DNA of 64,000 bases from Salticus scenicus (taxonomy: Eukaryota; Arthropoda; Arachnida; Araneae; Salticidae): positions 110,992,259 to 111,056,258 of the forward strand of contig OZ005653.1 of assembly GCA_963930645.1 (NCBI GenBank). Direction: 5' to 3'. Below are positions 1-11,910 of this stretch, piece by piece; position 1 is the stretch's first letter, and each line of letters opens with the position of its first letter. The notes under the pieces were generated by a model, which was given only the letters and a program-made list of their open reading frames with translations, searched no databases and was not told where the DNA came from. The translations under genes and the position numbers were made by a program.

Positions 1-1077
1 CACTCAATGCACTTTCCCTGTCATTTCAAGATAACCTATAAATTAGTCGAAAGTCTATTATTTTTATATGATTCCACCTACTTGTCATGGAAAGTTTTTA
101 GAAATTTCTTGAAATGTCATTGAACTAGGTGCAATTTTATTCATTCAACTTTAAAATATATTTATTATACTACATTTAGACTTTTAATTAGGCCTAATTA
201 CCTACATATAACAGTTGTATATTTACATATATATTTGTTATCCTAATGTAAACTCTATGAAAATAAGTTTAAAGTTTTTAAAGTTAACTTTTTATTCAAT
301 GTAAATATTAACTTAAAGATGTGAAATGATATAGATTTATTTAAAAATCATACATACAAAGTATTTTTTAATTTCCTTTCTAAAAATGGAAAATGATGTA
401 CTTTTATTTTAATACTTAAATGAAGTAAAATAGATTATTCAATCCCTAAATAGTTTAGAATTTCTATAACTTGTTAAGGGGAAAGTGGACGCCGATAGCC
501 ATTGAAAATTGATCTTTGAAATTATTGCTTTAGAATCATGAAAGTTTGTATTCGTGTGCAATGAATTGCATCAATATTAAACATATTTAAATTTCTTAAA
601 TCTATTAAAAAAATAATTACAATTTCATTTTTTTTAAATGTTTCAGGCTAGTTTCTTTGGTAAATATTCCCATATTCCTTCTTTCTCTGTAGAAAAACAA
701 AAAAATACGTGATAGGTAGAAAATACAAGCTCTTCTGAATTTAGCGTATCAAAAACACATTAGAGACATTCAACAAAGAGGAAAAAAATCAGTTTTGCAG
801 GCCTGTGTAACTTAAAATCGAGGAGATACTTTAAAAATCTAAATTGCATGAAGCATTAAAATAATAACAATAAACTTTTTTGAATTTTATTATTATTTTT
901 TTCATTTAAACAGTTTTTGAGAAATTTTGATAAACTTAATATGCCTTCCAATGACTGATTATGCTAACTTTCACAATTGTAAGGCAGTAATTTCAAAGAA
1001 TGATTTTTAACCTCCACCATCCTCTTAACATTCGTCATCGTATAGATGTTCGTTATAACCATCTCGAATTTTATTTA
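1..1077. other. AT-rich intergenic DNA, no gene seen
   Basis: No plausible coding region on either strand. A stretch at about 683-725 recurs inverted at about 1765-1805 (shared core CTACCTATCACGTA), so the whole 0.68-1.81 kb interval may be one larger inverted-repeat element that contains the MITE at 1078-1612. Otherwise nothing beyond A/T tracts. Confidence 0.6.
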
Positions 1078-1265
1078 TTTATTCACATAATTTAGATGAT
1101 TAATGTTCATCTAAAAGGGTAATTTCACGTTACACATTAAATACAAAATTATGTTTATATGTTTTAACTATGTTGTCTATCTGAAATATAGTTAAAACAA
1201 CCAGATTATCTTCAGAAAGAAAATACAAAAATGTCTCGTTAATTATCCTTATTACTGACATAACT

Positions 1266-1302
<37 letters not shown>

Positions 1303-1612
1303 CGTACCCTCAAATGCATTTTCCTAGATATTTTAGGCTCAAATGAGCAGATTAGAACATAGTTCTGATTTTTTCTAATTTATTCGATTCATTATTAACA
1401 GAGCCACCCGATAAGTTAATGTTTAATGCATAAATATGCTCATAAAGCGATAATGAGAAAATATTTCATTCTTTCATAATCATATCAATCGCAATATTTA
1501 CAATTTTAACTATATTTCTGATAGCAACATACTTAAAATATATAAACATAATTTATTATGTAATGTGTTAGCGTGAAATTACACTATTAATCATCCAAAT
1601 TCTGTGAATAAA
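1078..1612. mobile_element. Palindromic MITE with long terminal inverted repeats
   Basis: The two ends are inverted copies: TTTATTCACATAATTT at 1078 pairs with the reverse complement of the end at 1612, and homology continues inward through GTAATTTCACG and the region near 1160-1200. A (TA)n tract (about 1269-1298) sits in the middle. Sequence near 1305-1480 recurs inverted at about 28300-28490, which supports a dispersed family. No coding capacity. The target duplication is not clear, so the superfamily is unassigned. Confidence 0.6.
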
Positions 1613-1711
1613 CACATAAAAATCGAAATGTTTGTAACGAATATATATACAATACTGGTGAAATGTATAAATATTAAGTATATCAAAGTTTCCCAAAAAC
1701 TATTTAAAGAA

Positions 1712-1743
<32 letters not shown>

Positions 1744-3161
1744 GTTTTTCGTTAAATTTAGAAAAGCGTTTCTTTTCTACCTATCACGTAAAGGTTTTTC
1801 ACAAAGAAAGGATGGATATAGGAATAATTACCACAGAGGCTACAAGAAATTCGAAACCATTTATATATAAAATACATTTAAATCGACTACTACTTACCCA
1901 TTATCATTCAAATGTGTTTTCTTCCATTGAAGCTCCCATTAGAGTTTTTTTCTCTTGTGCTCAACTTGAGGATCTTGAGAGAAGAAATCCTCTATTCAGC
2001 ATAAAAAAAAAAAAATCGCTGATATACCCGCTACATTTATTTGATGTGTTGATGAAATAGTTCTCCTTGTGTGTTCTGCACTCTCATTACATAGATTTTC
2101 TGGGAAAGAACGTAAATGAGAATTGAAAAATTGGAGCTTGAAGCTAAAAATTTCCCACTTTTTATCAAAACCGCAGAGGATGGAAATTTTTAATATTTTT
2201 AAATCAGATTAATCACAAAGATAGATTTATTACAAAATACAAATATATAGATTTATCTTAAACATACATCACCTTGAAAGAAAAAATTTCATCGCAGACC
2301 TATGTTATTATATTCTAAACATGTTTAGGTGTTGTTTTTATATTGATTAAACAATTACGTTTTTATTAAATTATTTTAATGGTATAAAATGTCTGCATAC
2401 ATGACTGTAAATTAATATTAAAGATAATAATTTATTTTATTTATTTTTTACGGTGTGAATTTGTATAAGGAAATACACATATATATGTATATAAATGTGA
2501 CAGACACAACATACTTATTTCAATACGTGTAGAGTAAATGTTGGATAATTCAGATAACTTTAATAAATGGTCAGTGAAATTTATAACGTATTGATTACTT
2601 TTAATGACTTGTTAATTATTTTAATTTTTGACTAATTTAAGTGAATTTATCTTTATTGATAGATTAATTCGATATGTTATACTCATATACATTATTTAAA
2701 ACATATTACAATGGAAATTATAACTAGGTCACATGTGTCGTGAAATAAATATAGCATTGCCTTTCCTTGGCATCTTTCCCGGAAATTCAAATTTCAAACT
2801 ACTCGAATGATTTCTCAAATTCTACATGCGTGTTATATTAAATTTGAAGATAAAGTTTTTGCATATTCATTTCCCATTGGAAAAAAAAAATGAAATTTAT
2901 TTTCGTCTTGATCTTCTTTTAAATTTTCTAATTTCTAAAAGAAAAAAAAAAGAAAAAGAAAAAAAAGAAAACTATTAAGCGCTACGACACAACCATGAGA
3001 TACTAAACTAAATATATATACTGGAGCAAAATATTCTACGAAATATATTTAAGTGAATGCAGAGTAAATAAGTTAAATGAGGTGTTATATTTATCTTAAA
3101 TTTTGATGAAATTGTGTGTCCCATTTCATAAAATAACTGTCTGTGAATATTAAAATAAAAG

Positions 3162-3198
<37 letters not shown>

Positions 3199-3355
3199 AC
3201 CTATAATTCACAATGTTTTTTTTCTTCGTATTTACAACGATAACAGAACGTTAAATATTAATTGTAGAATAATTAAGAGAAGTATAATAATAAAGAAAAA
3301 TAATAAAGAAAGAAGTTACAAATCGATGTTTTTCAACAAAGTTATGAAGAGCATT
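1613..3355. other. Intergenic, microsatellites only
   Basis: Holds an (AAT)n tract at about 1711-1742, a purine-rich tract near 2940-2970 and a (TA)n tract at about 3167-3196. Short open frames here come from these low-complexity tracts. No recognisable gene or transposon. Confidence 0.6.
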
Positions 3356-4260
3356 TTTTACTTCCATTACACGATTACCGTAGGTAATGGGAGTAATCTG
3401 TCAAAATTTCTATATGGATTTTCAATCTGAATTATACGTTTTAAGGTCTACTGAGTATGAAAAGGTTTTTTTTTTTTTTTTACAATTGAGCAGTTTGTAT
3501 GTGAGTTTGTATGTTTGTGGAGAATCAAGTAACTATCGTTTCTCCTAAATTAACAAAGATCGAAAAACGAAACCTCAGAATTGACAGAGGACTTGCGTGC
3601 AGATGATTTTGAAATTGAAATCTGGAAATGGGGAAATTTATCAGAATCCTGAAAACAACTGTAACGAATTTCTTCAAAATTGCTATATAAACACCCTACT
3701 AGATGTCCTTTGTCATGTATTAATTTGTTAGTTCAAGAAAATTGATAGGCGTCCTGTAAATTTAGTCTATGTGAAGTCTTGCATGTGCGTTCCTTTAAAA
3801 ATGAGTGAACATTTTTTTTTTTTTTTTTTAACTCGCTAAGTTAACTCCATTTTAGATATCCTTCCATATGTAAGTCTTTTTCTCCTGTCAGCACATGAAT
3901 TTTACTAATAAACAGAAGTGAGACCAAAAATCGGTATCACAAAAAATATCTAACGACTTTCTTGAAAATTGCTACGTAAACTGCATTTTAGATATTCCTT
4001 CGCATGTTTTACTTGGTTATTACAGGAAAATTGTCAGTCATCCAGATTAGGAAGGTCAGTTTAAGATCTTGGAAGTGAGGTCACAAAAAAAGTCTCCACC
4101 GATTTATTTCATTTTATTTTATTTATTTATTTATTTTTTAACACGCTATGTGAACTGTCTCCTGTTTTACGAGACTTTCTTTTTTTTTTTTTTTTTTATT
4201 AGGAAAATTGTTAGATTTCTGATTTAATATTTTCTCTTTTGACTACATTATCACGAAAAT
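3356..4260. repeat. Modular repeat: terminal hairpin plus ~150-bp monomers (diverged)
   Basis: Begins with a hairpin made of ACTTCCATTAC (about 3360) and GGTAATGGGAGT (about 3383). Downstream a module containing GCTAT(A)TAAAC...AGAT.TCCTT recurs at about 3684, 3836, 3975 and 4145, a spacing near 150 bp. The same hairpin core and the segment around 3680-3710 are found inverted at 28.8-29.5 kb, so both are copies of one family. No protein is encoded. Strongly diverged, with long T tracts. Confidence 0.5.
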
Positions 4261-5589
4261 GTGTAAGAAATACCATTATTAGTGGTAAAAGGAAATCGTG
4301 CGGTTTTTACCCACCAGATTGTTTTAATGAGATTTTATTGTACTCCATCTTTTAAAATGAGAAAATAGCAAATTTTTTAAGTATAGGGTGAAAATTGAAA
4401 TGTCTTTGACATACAGCTATTCCGGCCATCAGGCGATAACTCGGGTGAAAACGTAGCTTTCCGCACAATACAATGACCAGTGAAGTGGTTAAGTTTAAAG
4501 CTTTGTCGCTTTGCTGGAAGCACTCGTGCCTACTTTGTGCACCTGGCAAAGGGTCGTGTTTCTTTTTGATGCGTAACAATAGACAATTTGCACACATGGG
4601 GGATTTGAACAAAATCTTATTTTTCTGTTTTTTTTAGGCTCATAAATTTCAAAAAGTTTATTAAAAATGCAAAAAAAATTCTCAATAATTTCAAAAATAA
4701 CTTTAAAATTAACCAAAAATCATGTGACTTCAAAACGCTGTCAGACGTCGCACTTTATGATGCTTCAATGTTTACATTTTGTTAGCCTAGTTAACAAACA
4801 GCAATTTGTTTTAACTTTCGTAATTATCAATCATTTATATGATTTCTGAGCATTTCTTTTTCATTTTACGAGTATAATCATTTAATACCATTATCATCAT
4901 TTTTCCTTATCATTATTTTCAATTGTTTTCTTTTCATGGCTGTTGCCCAATGTTTTCGTTTAATATGATCCTGTGGAACGCTAAAGAATAGCTTTTGAGA
5001 AGCATTTAGCCGTTATATTAGAGCAGAGTGGTACAACACAATATTTATACTATGAATTTTTACTATCCGTCATTATTATAAAATACAAAACCTATTTCAC
5101 TAACTCAAGAAACAAAGCAAAGCACAAAATCGATTGTAAACAACGATTACGCCCGTTTGTTGAAATAAAGAGTGACGTCACGATATTTTATACTGCGTTT
5201 TCTCGATAGAGTAAATAGTACGATGTTAAAATTTTTATAAATCAGTAATTAGATTTCAAATAAAGAAAATGTTTGTATTTATTGTCTCACCTTTTCATAT
5301 TCTATTATATATGAATAAAATCAGAAAAAGTGCAAATTCTCTATTGTTACGAGTTTCTTGCATTTTATTGTGTTTATTCAAAGTGTTTTACTTATTACTT
5401 GTTTGTGTGTAATGTCAGTTCTATGGTGTTTTTTTTTTTTTTTTTTTTTTTTTGATTCAAATTCATTATTAACATTTAACGAGCAAAGACGTCAAAATGG
5501 AGATTTCCTGTCCACCGACCTAGAAGAAACGATGATAAATGGAAGACTAAAATCTATTTTGGATAACGAAAGAAAAAAAGACCGAGGTA
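4261..5589. other. Intergenic; one GC-richer patch and a CRE-like site
   Basis: The patch at about 4400-4620 is less AT-rich than its surroundings but gives no recognisable protein or RNA; its part ATGACCAGTGAAGTGG near 4470-4490 resembles a motif also present at about 12790 and 46320. A T tract lies at 5430-5452. The rest is featureless. Confidence 0.5.
5169..5200 (+). promoter_or_regulatory. CRE-like palindrome next to a TATA-like run
   Basis: TGACGTCA, the consensus ATF/CREB element, occurs at about 5172-5179, followed within 15 bases by TATTTTATACTG. No gene starts downstream that I can recognise, so the site may be fortuitous. Confidence 0.2.
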
Positions 5590-5594
5590 AGAGC

Positions 5595-5715
5595 CACAGT
5601 GTCGTTGTAGAAATAAAATTTTGAAGTTTGGAAGAGCAGAATGAAAAAAAAAAAAAATGCAGAAAACAGGGCAGATTGGAATCACCTAGGAGAGGTGCTG
5701 TGAAATGGTAAAGAC
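5595..5715 (+). pseudogene. Remnant of a LINE reverse transcriptase C-terminus
   Basis: The fragment reads KFGRAE, then a stop where a W is expected, then NRADWNHLGE after an A tract. This matches the pattern of the C-terminal tail of RTE-like endonuclease/reverse transcriptase proteins (a WRDDI.KF....W......R..W..LGE tail). A second copy of the same tail is at 37446-37565. About 35 codons survive, broken by a TGA and by an A-tract frameshift. The family assignment is from motif memory only. Confidence 0.4.
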
Positions 5716-5750
5716 TGAAATTGATTATATAAATAATCAATTGCATGTAT

Positions 5751-5782
<32 letters not shown>

Positions 5783-6038
5783 ATACAAAGTAATCATAAT
5801 TAAAGTTTATGTTTCAAAACGCTATAAAAAAAAAAAAAAAAAAAACCGCTGATCAGAATGACGTAAAATTTGAGCGGAATGTTAATGAAGAAGGAATAAA
5901 GTCTATGGCATAAAAAAAAGTTCCAAATTTTAGCAATAGATAGCGCTGCAAGCGTTGAAATAGGTAAATGAAAATGCCTGTCATGCGCACGATTCATTGC
6001 AGTTGTTATAAAAATTCCTTTCCTCATTTCGCTTCTGA

Positions 6039-6476
6039 GATGTTCGCCATGACTGTATGAATGAAGGACCGCGCTCTGTTTGTAAAGCTTTTTTACATGA
6101 ACAACTAAAGAAAGAATGGCAGCTATACTGGGATACATCTCCTAAAGGTAGATTTACGTTTAACCTCCTCCCAAAAGTATCAAATTTTAACTTTGACCTT
6201 TCCCCAGCCATAACAGCCTTCTTAACGGGCCATGGCCCGTTCAAATCACATCTTTACAAGTTTTATTGCTCGCACACTCCACAATGTGAGTGCGGCGCTG
6301 AGGGTAATGCAAATCATTACTTTTTCTCATGCCCACTAACTCTTGATTGGCGTATCCTTAACCCACCTAATAAACCTAACGACTGGCTTTTTAATATCGT
6401 TATCCGGCTTCCCCTACGTCAGAAACTAACTAGAATCTATAACTTCTTAATGCATCTTTCCAATTTGACCAACTAA
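6039..6476 (+). pseudogene. 3' end of an I-type LINE ORF2 (zinc-knuckle tail)
   Basis: An open frame with no upstream start (an in-frame stop precedes 6039) carries the C-terminal end of a non-LTR retrotransposon ORF2. Key marks are AFLTGHGPFKSHL and a cysteine-histidine knuckle, CECGAEGNANHYFFSC (C-x-C-x7-H-x4-C), followed by a short helical tail ending in LSNLTN and a TAA stop. A homologous 3' end with the same order occurs at 13.29-13.91 kb. Reverse transcriptase and RNase H are absent, so this is a 5'-truncated insertion, the usual fate of LINE copies. It cannot encode a working enzyme. Confidence 0.75.
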
Positions 6477-6806
6477 TTTTTCAATCTTCCAAGGCAGTTA
6501 CCAACTTTTCTCTTGGAGGTCCATATAATTTTTCTTCACAAGCTTTTCCATGCGAGGGATCAAGGCTCCGTTCTTCTTTTCATATTCTTGTTCCTTGTCG
6601 CCCTCTGTCGTGTGAAACCTCTGTAACCTTTTTTTTTTATGTTTATGCAATAAACACCGGAGGAGGTTTAACCTTTAGACACGGGCTCTCTTGAATCACC
6701 ACAGTGCCATCGGAGCCCCTCTCTAAAGGTTAAAATCGCTCAAAACCGCTGCATAGTGGTGAGCGGCCACCTTCCGTCTTAGGATCTTAGAATCTTAGAA
6801 TGACTC
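6477..6806 (+). mobile_element. 3' UTR and repeat tail of the LINE above
   Basis: Untranslated tail continuing from the ORF2 stop. It shares with the copy ending at about 14150 the block AAAATCGCT...GTGATGAGCGG. It terminates in CTTAGAATCTTAGAAT (about 6786-6802), a short tandem tail like the simple-repeat tails of I-clade elements. The flank beyond 6806 belongs to a different element. Confidence 0.6.
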
Positions 6807-6844
6807 TGCACCAGACGGTCCGGACACTTAGACGGTCCGGACAC

Positions 6845-7465
6845 TCAAGGGTGTGAAAAAAAACGTTTTTTCGATGGCTGCCTTGGGTCTGGAGAAATTC
6901 AATAAGACGGGTTTATTTGTGTGCAATCTGTTAGAGCGAGAAAAATAATTGATCGAACGTAAGTTGAAGAAGTTGCGCCACAGAAGTGCACGAGGAGTCG
7001 AGCGATGGTGTGCAAACGTGCAACAGAGAATTACCCGAGCATTTTTTCAGACCTTTGAGTATGGTGCATAATATTTTACGAAACATCTTGCATTGCTCTC
7101 CATACAAAGTTAGCCGTGTGCAGGAGTTGTTTCCCGCAAGAGAGACTTTTGCTTTAGAATTTCTTGTCCGCATGGAAGTGGACAGTGAATGGTCGTGGAA
7201 AATTTTGTGGTCAGACGAAGCCCATTTTAATCTAAAAAGATATATCAATACACAGAATTGCTGAATATGGGCAACAGAAAATCCACTCGCAAATCGACCA
7301 GTACCATTTCATTCTGCAAAGGTCACTGTCTTGTGTGGGTTTACGTCATCATTTATCATAGGGCCATATTTTTTCGAGGAGACGGGGGCTTTCAGTCCTG
7401 TTACATGTACTGTCACTGTTAAGCGCTATCATTGTCCTTTGCGCAACCTCGTCATGTTCGAGTCT
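6845..7465 (+). pseudogene. Tc1/mariner-superfamily transposase pseudogene
   Basis: Translation gives a helix-turn-helix-like stretch (SMVHNILRNILHCSPYKVSRV), then the first catalytic segment WKILWSDEAHFNL, whose D is the expected first residue of the DDE/D triad. After an in-frame TGA at about 7261 (a likely decayed R codon) the same frame continues with WATENPLANRP and VTVLCGFTSSFIIGPYFFEE, typical of the middle of these enzymes. The second and third acidic residues are missing: the sequence becomes unrecognisable after about 7465, where another repeat begins. An N-terminal DNA-binding region is only partly visible. Confidence 0.65.
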
Positions 7466-7468
7466 TTG

Positions 7469-7800
7469 TGTGTGTGTGAGTGAGACAATTTTTTTATAAC
7501 TGTATCTCATTAGCTACTGCATAGAATTGCATATACATTTATATGTAGTTGCACCTTTACATGAATTAGTGGCTAACAACTTTCGGTTTCAATCGCTAAA
7601 CAAGTGGCGCTCTTATACAGTGATTTCCGCATTTTATGGGAAAGTTATGTTTCAGATTCTATTGCGTATAATCTAACAAAACTTGATATGTGAAAAGGCA
7701 TTTATAAGACACATAGCTGATTCAATCTGGCTGCATATCGGTAGATAGGTGGCGCTGCTACACTGCAAAATTTTGCGAGAACGGGAAGGACATAGTCTTC
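7469..7800 (+). repeat. Fragment of modular repeat with GTGGCGCT cores
   Basis: Clearly related to 17.69-18.45 kb: the shared order is a TGTGTGTG run, CTACTGCATAGAATTG, GTCAACCGCT-like text, a GTGGCGCT core, then TCTATTGCGTATAAT and AAACTTGATATGTGA. Two monomers are present, with cores at 7611-7622 (CAAGTGGCGCTC) and 7746-7756 (TAGGTGGCGCT). No coding function. Confidence 0.55.
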
Positions 7801-8799
7801 AAATAAACAAAAATTTTGTTTAATAAAGCAACCGAAAAAGCATATTATTCAATAAAACGAAATTTGTCCATTAGATAGACATTTTAATAATGTTGTAAAC
7901 ATATCTGATCGACAGCAGTCTTCCTGTAAAAGTAAACTGATGTTGTAAAATATTCAATTCAATTAATTTCGATTATATTCGAAATTTTAATTATATTTGA
8001 TTAGTAAATAACCTTCACGACAAGGAGTACAGAAGTTGTTGTTTTTTATTTTTCCTTTTCTTTCTTTTTTTTATTTATTTTCTCACATTACATTTAGGTG
8101 TATGCTTTGACACTGAAGCAGTCCAACAATCGCTTTTGGGGCTATACGCTAAATCCAATATATTCTTGTTACAAGGCTTTAATAAGACATGTTATGGAAA
8201 AAGAAATTTACTTTGACATGATTATCAGATTACTTTGACATGATTAACAAATTGCTTTCCACGTCTACAACAGTAAATATCCGATATATAGGGGTATGTA
8301 TTCCTTGCAGTCACTTATTTTCTTTCCTTTTTAAATAAAAATAGCCCACACAGAAAATGATTTTGACAGTTTCTAAGGTGATTATCTATATAATCGGTAG
8401 AGGAACGGTTGCCAAAAGAGAAAAACCTCAAAATTTTATTTCGGGCATTTCTAAATATTTCTTATTATAATAGTAACAGCAATCGTTATCAGAATATTGG
8501 ATTTATGTACAAAATAAACTAGTCAATTAAAATTCGTTCACAGATTCACATAGAGAGAGAATTAAATCCTTTTTTCTCCTCCTTCTCGCTCTTTTCAGAT
8601 ATTTCCGAATAGGGTTTATTCAAGAATAATTGATGAGTTCTACTCTACACATAACATCTGTTAATATCTCATTCACCTTCAACTTGACATAGTTTGCCAA
8701 TCAATAAATGTAAGCAGTAGTATATATATATATATATATTTACTTTTTATTTATTCATTTATTAAGTACTGATTTTAAAAACGTGGTCTAAGCTATTAC

Positions 8800-8834
<35 letters not shown>

Positions 8835-9168
8835 TTATTAAGAATTAATGGATAATACATATATTATTATCTCTCTATACATAAATGGGTAAGAGAGTTT
8901 TTTCCTGTAAATCCGTGGCTGGACGCAAGTTGGTTGGCTAAGAGAGATTTTCTTCTGTTTGTCTGTGTGTTGTTGCCACCAGCTTTCCATATTTTAGTTA
9001 ATTTTTCAAAAATGTCACCAGCTTTTCATACTTTAGTTAATTTTAAAAAAAAATCTAATTGTCCAATCGATAAGTCAATTAAACCAACGGATTCAGAAAA
9101 AATGCCCCTTTCATTTAGTACATTATTTGTAACGAAATTTTGATTAGATTTTTAAAAATTAATTAAAA
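7801..9168. other. Intergenic, microsatellites
   Basis: Holds (TA)n at about 8721-8738 and (TTA)n at about 8796-8836. Nothing codes. The segment 8880-9168 lies directly outside the Helitron end at 9169 and shows two short partial duplications (around 8980 and 9015: CCAGCTTT.CATA.TTTAGTTAATTT). Confidence 0.5.
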
Positions 9169-9194
9169 CTAGCTGGAACCCGTCGAATTCGACG
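9169..9194 (-). terminator. Helitron 3' terminal hairpin and CTAG
   Basis: A 7-bp perfect-stem palindrome, CGTCGAATTCGACG, followed on the minus strand by GGTTCCAG and CTAG. In Helitrons the hairpin acts as the signal to end rolling-circle transfer. Confidence 0.75.
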
Positions 9195-9294
9195 ATCACT
9201 TTATTGACCGTAATGTTTCAAAAATCGTCGCATCATTATTTAAATGCATTTCATGTTAAAACATCTGATATAATTTACGACATTTCACTTAAAA

Positions 9295-10310
9295 AAATCT
9301 GGAGTGACTCCACTTGACTTTCCGAACATTGAGTAACTAACAGTTTTGTAGATAAAATAAAGAAAGAGGAATTGCTAAACAAACAAAAGAGAGAAAACCA
9401 TAATAGAGTGTTTTTTTCTCCATCTATTACACGTTGTTTTATTTAACGCTACTGAACTTTGAGCCCATAGATCATAATGATAAAGAAATTTTTGTTGTGT
9501 CCCTGTAAAAACCTATAAATGCTAGATTCACCAAAATGCTTATAGTTAGTGCAACAGTGATTTATAATACTCATATAAATTTTCAGCTGAATTCAATAAG
9601 GCGTTTAGATGCTATCGTACTTTTAAAAATTTAGTCCCATAGGCCATAATGATAAAGAATTTTTCTTTGTGTCCCTGTAAAAAAACTGTAACTGCTAGAT
9701 TCACCAAAATCTATACAGTTAGTTCAACTGTGATCTATAACATGTGTACAAATTTTTTGCTCGGATTAATAAGGCGTTTAGACGCTAACACATTTTTAAA
9801 AATTTGGCCCCATAGGCATAATGATAAAGAATTTTTCTTTGTGTCCCTGTAAAAAAACTATAAGTGCTAGATTCTCCAAAATCTATACAGATTGAGTATT
9901 TGTGATCTATAATATGTGTATAAAATGTTTGCTCAATTGAATAAGGCGTTTAGATGCTATCGCACTTTTAAGATTTTGCTCCCATAGGCCATAATGATAA
10001 AGAATTTTTCTTTGTGTCCCTGTAAAAAAACTATAAGTGCTAGATTCACCAAAATCTATAGGGTTCGTACTATGGTGACTTACAATATACGTACCAACTT
10101 TCAGGTTAATCGAACAAAGCCTTTAGACGCTAGCGTGTTCACAAACATACACACATACACACATACACACACACATACCTACATCATCGTAAAAATAGTG
10201 AAAACGGACTCAGGGGACCTCAAAACGTATAGAAACATCAAAATCTCGAATTCGGATTTTTGACATGATTACAATACTTTCCTCACTATAGTGTTCGGAA
10301 AGTAAAAAGA
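9295..10310 (-). repeat. Modular repeat nested in the Helitron, four ~172-bp monomers
   Basis: Four monomers carrying ATAATGATAAAGAATTTTT are spaced at 9474, 9646, 9818 and 9991, i.e. 172-173 bp. To their right come a CACATAC run, a box ACTCAGGGGACCTC (10208-10221) and a terminal hairpin whose arms are ACTTTCC and GGAAAGT (about 10276-10306). The same unit lies inverted at 29777-30850 outside any Helitron, so it is an independent element family nested in this one. No coding capacity. Confidence 0.7.
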
Positions 10311-10454
10311 AAGTCGGAAAAACGATTATAAATAGAAATACTATATATGAAATCACTTTCTACAAAGTACTGTCAATGTGGCGTCAGACTGACTCCAAAT
10401 AAACAGATGCTCTCTTTTATTTTTGATTTCGTTTAATACTAAGACTATATGTTA

Positions 10455-11090
10455 GCTGAACCGTCCGGCGATGCCCGGGCCCATGATACCTTAAATGAAC
10501 CTTAAATTTGTATTATTTTATACCTTTAACTCTATTTTGTTTGAATTTCTGTTTTTAAATGAAAGCATCACGAAAAAATAATCATCTGTAACAAAACAGT
10601 TACCTCGAGCGTAACGAAACTCTGCTTTGTGACCCCGGTGCCTGTGGCAGCGCATACGCGGGCCGCTAACAACATGAAAAAAATTCCCAAAAATTAACCT
10701 GGAACCGAACGATCCCGCCTGGCAATGCCCGGGCCCGTGATAATAACATTAAATGAAACTTAAATTTGTATGATTTTATATCTTTAACTCGATTTTGTTT
10801 GAATTTCTATTTTTTACTAAAAGCATTGCGAAAAAAAAATAATCAGCTGTAACAAAAAAATTACCTCGAACCGAACTAAATTCTGCCTTGTGACCCCGGT
10901 GCCTGCGGCAGCGCATACGCGGGCAGCTAATATCATGAAAAAATTACAAAAAATTAACCTGGAACGGAACGAACTTGCCCAGCATCGCCCGGATCTATGA
11001 TAATAACCTTAAATGCACCTTAAATTTGTATGGTTTTATATATTTAACTCGATTTTGTTTGAATTTCCATATTTAAATGAAAATATCACA

Positions 11091-11129
<39 letters not shown>

Positions 11130-11260
11130 CTGTAACCAAAAAAAACAAAAACAAAAAACCTCAAACAGAACGGAACTCGGGTTCGTGACCCCGTAAATGC
11201 AGGCCGCTAATAACATGAAAAAATTCTCAAAAATTAACCTTGAACCGAACGAACCTCTGA
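10455..11260. repeat. Tandem array, three ~255-bp GC-patched monomers
   Basis: ATGCCCGGGCC-type boxes start at 10471, 10725 and 10984 (spacings 254 and 259). Each is followed by TTAAATTTGTAT.ATTTTATA, TTTAACTC.ATTTTGTTTGAATTTC, GTGACCCCG and GCGGGC.GCTAA. The third monomer has gained an (AAT)n tract at 11093-11130. Non-coding interior of the Helitron. Confidence 0.7.
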
Positions 11261-11299
11261 CTCGTGTAACCGCTGCCTGTGGCTGCAGCACCGTATACC

Positions 11300-11910
11300 A
11301 GGCATGCTACGCACGCGCTGCAAAATCCACTTTTCTCCACCAGGAGCGCAGTATGTTGTATACGAACATCACCAATCGCATTGAATTTCCAAGACCTTTC
11401 AAATAATGTGCCACATGGTGGTGTCAACTGCAAAATCTTTTAGTTACAATTTCCACCGCCAGAGGGCACAGCGTGTTCTATACGAACAACACCAACGGTC
11501 AGGAAATATCAAGACCTTTAAAAATAGATGTAATATGATAGGGTCTACGGCAAAATCACCTAGTTCCATTTTTAACCACCAGGGGGCGCTCTATATTGAT
11601 ACAATCATCTCCAATCGACATGAAATTTCAAGACCTTTATCAACAATCGCCTTGAATTTCCAAGATCTTTCAAATGTCACATGGTGGTGCCAACTGCAAA
11701 ATCCTTTAGTTGCACTTTCCACCACCAGGGGGCACAGTGTGTTCTGTACGAACAACATCAATGGTCAGGAAATACCAAGACCTTTAAAATAAGGTGCAAC
11801 ATGATAGGGCCTACTACAAAATAACCTAGTTCCATTTTTTACCACCAGGGGGCGCCTTATATTGTATACAAACATCCCCAATCAACATGAAATTTCAAGA
11901 CCTTTAAAAT
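11300..11910. repeat. Tandem array of five ~120-bp monomers with CTCF-like cores
   Basis: Each monomer contains a CCACCAGGGGGCGC-like block: 11337-11349, 11456-11469, 11576-11589, 11722-11735 and 11842-11855, spaced 119, 120, 146 and 120 bp. Four of the five fit the CTCF consensus CCRSYAGRKGGCRS exactly. Between blocks are shared phrases such as TTTCAAGACCTTTAAAAT and CAAAATC.CCTAGTT. Non-coding. Confidence 0.75.

Noticed and set aside
4352..4612. 86-codon minus-strand frame with Cys/His
   Set aside because: Lacks spacing of any zinc finger I know, no homologous copy in the window, and overlaps another frame of equal quality.
9474..10035. CRISPR array
   Set aside because: Repeats of 172 bp with diverged monomers, no short direct repeats with unique spacers, eukaryotic setting.
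10471..11000. rRNA or CpG-island promoter suggested by GCCCGGGCC boxes
   Set aside because: They are recurrent parts of a tandem repeat in a Helitron; no downstream gene.
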